Source: Pantoea trifolii
GTDB taxonomy: Bacteria; Pseudomonadota; Gammaproteobacteria; Enterobacterales; Enterobacteriaceae
DNA: 64,000 nt
Assembly: GCF_024506435.1 (NCBI RefSeq)
Contig: NZ_JANIET010000002.1
Location: 248,001 to 312,000, forward strand
Direction: 5' to 3'
Below the pieces are notes generated by a model, which made no database searches, had not been told where the DNA came from, and saw only the letters and a program-made list of their open reading frames with translations. Positions 56,060 to 64,000 of this stretch are shown piece after piece. The position numbers and the translations under genes were made by a program. Within the stretch, counting starts at the first letter, position 1. Each line of letters begins with the position of its first letter.

Positions 56060-57270
56060 ATCCGCACCTTACTCATTCCCTTGTTTTTGTACATGTTCAT
56101 ATCTGCGCGTTCCAGAATCGACTCAACGGTATCACCGTGCTGCGACCAGGCGTAACCAATGGTCACCGAGGTAGAAATCGATGTGCCTTCCGCAATAATG
56201 ATTTTCTGGCTGATCGACTCGCTAATATCCTGCATCAGCAACTGCAGTTGCGCGTCGCTGGCGCGGCTGCTTACCAACATGGCAAACTCATCGCCACCTA
56301 GACGGGCGACCAAATCCTGCTTATAAGCCAATGTTGAAAGGCGTGAACCAATGGCTTTCAGCACCTCATCACCGGCCGCATGGCCCCAATTATCGTTGAT
56401 GCTTTTAAAGCGATCGCCATCAAGAAACAGCAAAACGAAGCGCTCTTTCGCCAATTGCTGATCGAGCAACTGTGTTAAGCGCGCCACAAAGGCGGCGCGG
56501 TTGGCGAGGCCGGTCAACGGATCTTCCAGCGCTTTAGCCGCCAGCGTGCGGTTATCGCGCATCAGAGAAGCCTGCAGCGTCTGCATCTCTGTCAGCAACG
56601 AGTTGAGGTCATTCGAAAACAGCTGAAACTCGCGCGTCGGACTTTCTGGAATACGTAAGGAAAAATCACCGGAATGGATGACATAATGAATCGAGCTGGT
56701 GATGTTGCGCAACGAGGCGAGAATGCCGCGATGGAGGAATTCACTCAGCATGAAGGAGATGATTAATACGCACAGCATGCCGCTGGTCAGAATCATCAGC
56801 GAATAACGAATAAAATCCGCCGCGCCGGTCACCGTACCTTCCAACGTCAGCGTACCGACATTGGTTTCAGAGTGGATAATATTGACGCTAAACGGTTTGA
56901 GATAAATCCACTCACGTAATAAACGCGGATACCAGCCGGTTTGTTCCTGTTGATCATGCCAGTCCACTAAAACGGTTTGATCGTCAGTCACTAATTTCGC
57001 CGAATCGAACATGCCTTCATTGCCGAGTCGCGCGATTTTATTATGCGCGTCGTAACTGTCTTCAAAAACCGTGGCGGCGGTAAGCGTGGTGCTGAGCGTG
57101 GCGGCAATTAATTCGAGGTTTCTTTTCTCGTAGCTTTTAATAAACAGCAGGGAAGTCGAGGAGAGCAACAGCCAGCACAGCAGTAAAATTACCGCCGAGT
57201 TAATGGTGCTGATCTTACGCAACTTGTTGCGAATCGATGATTTATCATTAATTGAATTTTCTAATTTCAT
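56056..57270 (-). CDS. dgcN: Diguanylate cyclase DgcN/YfiN (404 aa)
   Basis: The protein has TM1 at about 20-40 (INSAVILLLCWLLLSSTSLLFI), a periplasmic PAS-like segment, TM2 at about 155-175, a HAMP-like region and a GGDEF domain with an intact RLGGDEFAML active site. The RxxD inhibitory site, normally five residues before the motif, reads YKQD, so product inhibition is probably absent. The ATG at 57270 (MKLENSIND) is chosen four bases after the yfiR stop. An ATG 15 bp earlier lies inside yfiR. It makes c-di-GMP under control of YfiR and YfiB. Confidence 0.93.
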   Translation of the reverse strand: MKLENSINDKSSIRNKLRKISTINSAVILLLCWLLLSSTSLLFIKSYEKRNLELIAATLSTTLTAATVFEDSYDAHNKIARLGNEGMFDSAKLVTDDQTVLVDWHDQQEQTGWYPRLLREWIYLKPFSVNIIHSETNVGTLTLEGTVTGAADFIRYSLMILTSGMLCVLIISFMLSEFLHRGILASLRNITSSIHYVIHSGDFSLRIPESPTREFQLFSNDLNSLLTEMQTLQASLMRDNRTLAAKALEDPLTGLANRAAFVARLTQLLDQQLAKERFVLLFLDGDRFKSINDNWGHAAGDEVLKAIGSRLSTLAYKQDLVARLGGDEFAMLVSSRASDAQLQLLMQDISESISQKIIIAEGTSISTSVTIGYAWSQHGDTVESILERADMNMYKNKGMSKVRI

Positions 57271-57271
57271 C

Positions 57272-57832
57272 TTATTTGCTTCCATTGCGGGACAGCAACA
57301 ACACGTCCGGACTTACCTTGACGCCGCTCCTGGCAAGCGAATCAAGGTTGACTGAGAACAGCGTGTGATCTGATTTAAAGATCAGGCAGAAGGCGGCGCC
57401 GATGGTACATTCCGCATTGTTCTCAGCCAGGGTCAATACCGCTTTACCCTTGAAACGTTCAAACAGTTCAACCTGTTGTTGCGGAGTCTGATCGCCAAAA
57501 TAGACCGCATCGCAATGCTGCGTCGCCAGTTCGCTCTCGCTGGAGAGATAAACCACGCTAAACGGTACAGATGAAGGCACTTTGTTTTGTGGCAGCGAAA
57601 GATGCTGTGCAGAAGAAAATATGCAAAGCTGCGGCGCACCGGTTAATCCCGGCCAATGGGTAAAACTAATAATGCCGCTGACAATGCGATTGGCTTTATC
57701 GTCTTTTATTTCAGCAATAGCTGAGCGAGAAATAAACAGCAGCAGAAAAAGGGCAGTAATGACGATTTTGCAGATGTGGAGCAGGGAAAGCAGCACGTCG
57801 GCTTCCCGAAGAATGTGATGTTTACGTAACAT
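57272..57832 (-). CDS. yfiR: Periplasmic DgcN inhibitor YfiR (186 aa)
   Basis: The start at 57832 (MLRKHHILREADVLLSL) is chosen because the longer frame runs through the REP palindrome at 57918. A hydrophobic signal (ICKIVITALFLLLFISRSAIA) precedes a DUF4154 domain with FTHWPGLTGAPQLCIFSS, HCDAVYFGDQTPQQQ and NNAECTIGAAFCLIF. Four cysteines fit the disulfide pattern that controls YfiR activity. It is the first gene of yfiR-dgcN-yfiB. Confidence 0.92.
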   Translation of the reverse strand: MLRKHHILREADVLLSLLHICKIVITALFLLLFISRSAIAEIKDDKANRIVSGIISFTHWPGLTGAPQLCIFSSAQHLSLPQNKVPSSVPFSVVYLSSESELATQHCDAVYFGDQTPQQQVELFERFKGKAVLTLAENNAECTIGAAFCLIFKSDHTLFSVNLDSLARSGVKVSPDVLLLSRNGSK

Positions 57833-58304
57833 ACTGCGTTCCCGAAAGTTCTTCGCATTGTTCAGCGCGCAAATATTACCATCGCTGCGGTTAAAAAAGT
57901 ACACATCTCCCCGGTAGGGTCGCCATTCATGGCGACCTTGCATGCATAAATGCACACCCTGAGAAAATCCCCGCGATATTTGTACCTGTCTCTGCGCGAA
58001 ATTATTTTATGGATAAGAAGCCAAAAAGGGCGTATTTGGCCAAAGTGTGATCCAACACACATTTATTGTCCTGATAACTGATGTGCGTTAAAGCGGCTCA
58101 AAACGCTGATGATGAGTAAATTAGCGACAAAACCGCATCTTTCCCTTGTGATTCCATTAGCAGAGCTTACACATTCCCATCGCAGGCAAATCGCGCCATG
58201 AACATGATTTTCGATTGCGAAACAATTCGACATATTTATCGAGGTGAGGCTTTTTCACATTCTGGCAGGATACGCAACATTCAGTACATCCTGGTCACCG
58301 TGTC
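57833..58304. other. Intergenic stretch between yfiR and the FUSC gene
   Basis: About 470 bp between divergent genes. It holds a REP palindrome at 57918-57937 preceded by GTAGG. No gene was seen. Promoters for both flanking genes must lie here, but no strong consensus sites were identified. Confidence 0.5.
57918..57937. repeat. 20-bp REP palindrome
   Basis: GGTCGCCATTCATGGCGACC, identical to the copy at 34467. Confidence 0.85.
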
Positions 58305-60353
58305 ATGCAGTGGTTGTCAAAAAACGCCGTTTTTTTTGCTGTAAAAACCTGTCTGGCCGCCTTTCTGGCACTCTATTTCGCACTCGAATTGAACCTGGAT
58401 AAACCGGCCTGGGCGGTGACCACGGTTTTGCTTGCGTCGCAGCTCTATTCCGCCTCAACCATTTCAAAATCGGTGTTCCGCCTGCTCGGCACCTTATTAG
58501 GTGGCGTGTTCGTTTTCTTTATTTTTCCGCCAACCGTGCAGCATCCGCTGCTGTTCTGTTTCTGCATTTCGCTGTGGGTCAGCGTTTGCCTTTATCTGTC
58601 GCTGCACGACCGCACGCCGAAAAGTTACGTGTTTATGCTGGCCGGTTATAGCGCGGCGATCATGGGTTTTCCGGAAGTCACCACGCCGCTGTCAATCACC
58701 AGCACGGTGATTTCACGTATCGAAGAGATCACACTCGGCATCGTCTGTAGCAGTCTGGTGCATGCGCTGCTGTTTCCGGTATCAATGCGCAGCCTGCTGG
58801 AGCAGAGCGTCAGCCACTGGTATCTCAACGCGCGTAAACTGTGCAGCGATTTGCTTTCGGGTATTCCCAGCGACAGCTCGCCCGAGCGTGACGACATTCT
58901 GATTCGCATGGCGACCCATCCGCAGCAGGTGGAAGTGCTGATCACCCATTGCGTCTATGAAGGTGATGCCGCGCGGCGACTGATTCGGCTGGTAAGCGTG
59001 CAGTATCAACATCTCTCCTATCTGATCCCGACGTTAACGGCCATTGAGATGCGCCTGCAGCGGCTTTCAACACTGCAAGTCGCCTTCCCGGAAAACGTGG
59101 CGCAGACCTTTCAGCTGTTTCTGCTGTGGCTCAACGACGGTGAAGCGGTGGGGGAGACCGGCGGCATTCAACAGACGTTGAGCGCGTGTCAGGCTGAACT
59201 CAACCTCGCCTGGCAAAACGGCGAATTACCCACCGAAAACTGGCTGCTGTTTACCGGGTTAATGGAACGTCTGGCGGATTTTGTGCGTATTGCGGGTGCT
59301 TATCAAAGCGTCGGCGGATTGGTGAGCGATCTGTCGGGCGACACCACATTGGCGCGCGGTAAACGCACGCACCGCTTTTTCGATAAAGGGTTAATCCGGC
59401 TGTCAGCGTTAACCGCTTTTTGTGCCACCTTCGGTTCCTGCTTACTGTGGATGGGAACGGGCTGGCGTGATGGCGCATCGGCACCGGTGATGGCAGCGAT
59501 TCTCTGCTCACTGCTCGCCAGTCAGGATACGCCGCTGACCTCGATGAAGCTGTTTGTGCGTGGCGTGATCGTGGCAATCATTATCAGCGTGATTTACGTG
59601 GCGCTTTTGATCCCGCAAGCGACCTCATTCGAAGCCCTGATGATTTGCCTCGCGCCCGGCCTGCTGCTGCTGGCACTGATGATCGCGCGTCCCACCACCA
59701 ACATGATTGGACTGAGCGTGGCGATTCAGATTCCGGGATTTATTGGCCTCGGCCACCATTTAAAACCCGATCTGGTGCTGCTGATCAACAACGCGATTGC
59801 CACTATGGCGGGCGTAATGTTTGCAGTGATCATCACCGCCATCATGCGCAACAAACGTCCCTCATGGACTGCGCGCCGCGCCGTGCGACAAGGTCTGCGC
59901 GAGCTGTTGCGCTTTATTAAAGAGACCGAGCGCAATGGTTCGTCACTGCTGGGACGTCAACGTTTTATCAGCCTGATGCTGGATAAAGTGAACGTGGTGC
60001 TGCCGCGTTTACGCCTCGATCCGCATCCCGATATGCGTTCGGCTGGCATGTTGCTCAAGGAAGTGTGGCTAGGCGTCAACAGCTTTGACTATTACGCGCG
60101 CCACAAAGAGTTGCTGCAGCAATATCAGCTGGATAGCGGACAGATGTTTCATGAGCTGGCGCTGTTTCTTAAGCGCCGCCTGAAATCGCTGCAAACGCCG
60201 CCGCATGCGGATTTGCAGGAGGAGCTGGATTTACTGCTATTGAAGCTGGAACAACTGGCGAAACACGATGAAAAGGTGCTGACGCCGCTGTTCCATCTGT
60301 TCAGTATTCGGCTCTATCTGTTCCCGCAACAAGCATGGCCGATCATTAAGTAG
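58305..60353 (+). CDS. FUSC-family (AaeB/YccS-like) membrane transporter (682 aa)
   Basis: Two hydrophobic blocks (residues 10-155 and 350-520), each of several helices, are separated by a soluble domain of about 190 residues, with a soluble C-terminus. This is the AaeB/YdhK aromatic-acid efflux layout. Motifs include LNLDKPAWAVTTVLLASQLYSASTISKSVFRLLGTLLGG and the repeat-like AWRDGASAPVMAAILCSLLAS. AaeB-type pumps normally work with a membrane-fusion protein and a small AaeX protein. Neither is next to it here. The ribosome site is weak. Confidence 0.88.
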   Translation: MQWLSKNAVFFAVKTCLAAFLALYFALELNLDKPAWAVTTVLLASQLYSASTISKSVFRLLGTLLGGVFVFFIFPPTVQHPLLFCFCISLWVSVCLYLSLHDRTPKSYVFMLAGYSAAIMGFPEVTTPLSITSTVISRIEEITLGIVCSSLVHALLFPVSMRSLLEQSVSHWYLNARKLCSDLLSGIPSDSSPERDDILIRMATHPQQVEVLITHCVYEGDAARRLIRLVSVQYQHLSYLIPTLTAIEMRLQRLSTLQVAFPENVAQTFQLFLLWLNDGEAVGETGGIQQTLSACQAELNLAWQNGELPTENWLLFTGLMERLADFVRIAGAYQSVGGLVSDLSGDTTLARGKRTHRFFDKGLIRLSALTAFCATFGSCLLWMGTGWRDGASAPVMAAILCSLLASQDTPLTSMKLFVRGVIVAIIISVIYVALLIPQATSFEALMICLAPGLLLLALMIARPTTNMIGLSVAIQIPGFIGLGHHLKPDLVLLINNAIATMAGVMFAVIITAIMRNKRPSWTARRAVRQGLRELLRFIKETERNGSSLLGRQRFISLMLDKVNVVLPRLRLDPHPDMRSAGMLLKEVWLGVNSFDYYARHKELLQQYQLDSGQMFHELALFLKRRLKSLQTPPHADLQEELDLLLLKLEQLAKHDEKVLTPLFHLFSIRLYLFPQQAWPIIK

Positions 60354-60893
60354 GGTCACCATTCATGGCATGAGTGCGCAGGCCGGGGGCACTTTTGGTC
60401 CGGCGGTCCTCGCGCCGCTTACGCGGTCCCTTCACTTCGCTCGTCTGCCTGACGGACCGGCGGAGACGGGACTTCCTTGTCCCGGCTCCGCCTTTCGCCC
60501 GCGTCCTGCGGGCTCTCCTGGCTTCCTCGCTTCGTTCAGCGCTGCGGATTGCCTGCCCAAACGTGTCCCCGGCCTGCTCATAAGCTTCAGTGCGCGTTAT
60601 TGAAAAGGGCACATTTGCCAGAGGCGCTGGCGCGTCTGCTGCGGCAAAAGGGCCAATCGCAGCGCTGAGGCCTTTACGTCGGGCCAGGAGCCTCATGCAT
60701 GGATGCATGAGGCAGTTCGGGGTCGGCCAGGACGGCCGATCCGCGAACGGTCCGTTGGCACGACATGGAAGCCGAAGGCACCGCGCTAGCGGCGCGAGGA
60801 CGGCCCGTGACGCAGCAGATGTGTCAGAGCCCGCTACCTATTCAAAGCAAAATGCGTTCTTAACTGAAAAGCATTACGCCATTCATGGCGACC
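60354..60893. repeat. Hairpin-rich GC block inserted at a REP palindrome
   Basis: The left boundary is a damaged REP half (GGTCACCATTCATGGC, 60354-60369) and the right boundary the other half (CGCCATTCATGGCGACC, 60877-60893). Between them lie about 500 bp with large inverted repeats: GCAGGCCGGGG (60378-60388) against CCCCGGCCTGC (60567-60577), GACGGGAC/GTCCCG near 60465-60485, and an 11-bp perfect stem GCCTCATGCAT with a 2-nt loop (60690-60713). Several open frames cross it, but none has a ribosome site or recognisable domain. Confidence 0.65.
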
Positions 60894-60899
60894 ATCTAT

Positions 60900-63799
<2,900 letters not shown>

Positions 63800-63863
63800 G
63801 GATTTTTGATCTCTGATTATTTGGTAGAGGTACAGCGGTTTTCTGGGTGATTTTTAATCATAA

Positions 63864-63875
63864 GAAACCGGTTTC
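63864..63875. promoter_or_regulatory. LacI/GalR-type operator (AscG-like) upstream of ascF
   Basis: GAAACCGGTTTC, a perfect 12-bp palindrome flanked by A/T-rich bases, is the usual AscG/GalR-family core. It lies 65-76 bp upstream of the ascF start. No AscG gene is within the window. Confidence 0.75.
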
Positions 63876-64000
63876 ACAAAATCATGAAGATGTGATGCAA
63901 ACCAGGCAAGAAATTTAAAATTCAATGATTGAAAGTGTGAAGTTGATCGCTGTCAGTGAAAGGGCGCTGATAAGGGGATGGCAGAAAAATTGCCGTACAT
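63876..64000. other. Gene-free edge sequence
   Basis: The last 125 bp hold the remainder of the ascF control region and no open frame. A TGTGA half site near 63936 could be part of a CRP site but is too weak to assign. Confidence 0.4.

Noticed and set aside
63895..63955. CRP site upstream of ascF
   Set aside because: Only single TGTGA half sites are present. The opposite halves match poorly, so I do not call a site.

Overview
The window looks like chromosome of an enterobacterium of the Pantoea/Erwinia group. This is inferred from the gene set (betT-betIBA, yddG, yfiR-dgcN-yfiB, ascFB, a UvsE-type UV endonuclease, a YmgB-type pair) and from a 20-bp palindromic intergenic repeat (GGTCGCCATGAATGGCGACC and variants) scattered from 27 kb onward. 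No rRNA or tRNA gene was seen.

Positions 1-9.6 kb form an accessory strip. Small single genes (P-loop kinase-like protein, lipoprotein, Cys-rich mini-protein, DUF6678-type protein, ABM monooxygenase, NTF2-like protein, DUF1471 protein, VOC protein, GNAT) alternate with insertion sequences and gene wrecks: an IS3-family end at the left edge, a DUF6434-type pseudogene with an in-frame stop, an IS110 remnant, a complete IS30-family element, a complete IS911-like element splitting a cupin gene, and an IS30 end relic. A 24-nt palindrome family (7-nt arms, 10-nt centre, consensus GTCNGCT-N10-AGCRGAC) recurs between these genes and was not seen elsewhere. The IS30 element sits in the loop of one copy.

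Positions 9.6-18.3 kb hold two look-alike modules, each with a regulator, a secreted alpha/beta hydrolase and a paralogous MFS exporter (AraC/MFS/hydrolase and LysR/hydrolase/MFS), separated by an orphan glycosyltransferase in AT-rich DNA. Positions 18.4-26 kb hold a phytanoyl-CoA-dioxygenase-like gene and an SDR gene divergent from a LacI regulator, a glutathione peroxidase, and an RpiR regulator with EIIBC and 6-phospho-beta-glucosidase genes. This last locus has matching operators (ATGTCAC-N5-GTGACAT) in front of the regulator and in front of the PTS gene.

Positions 26-48 kb are a run of small metabolic, transport and regulatory units: ybaA, an HTH-less LacI-type sensor, a YmgB-like pair, a Fur-box-preceded flavin monooxygenase, yddG, an MBL-fold protein without the metal motif, a membrane/papain-like fusion, a MolA/BtuF-like binding protein beside a collapsed modA-like gene, an SMR exporter, a PRISE-like reductase, and an overlapping amidase / NCS1 permease / biuret-hydrolase-like operon.

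Positions 48-64 kb carry the choline-to-betaine osmoprotection locus (betABI divergent from betT), uvsE, the yfiR-dgcN-yfiB c-di-GMP module, an orphan FUSC exporter, a non-coding hairpin-rich block inserted at a REP palindrome, and ascFB with an AscG-like operator at the right edge.
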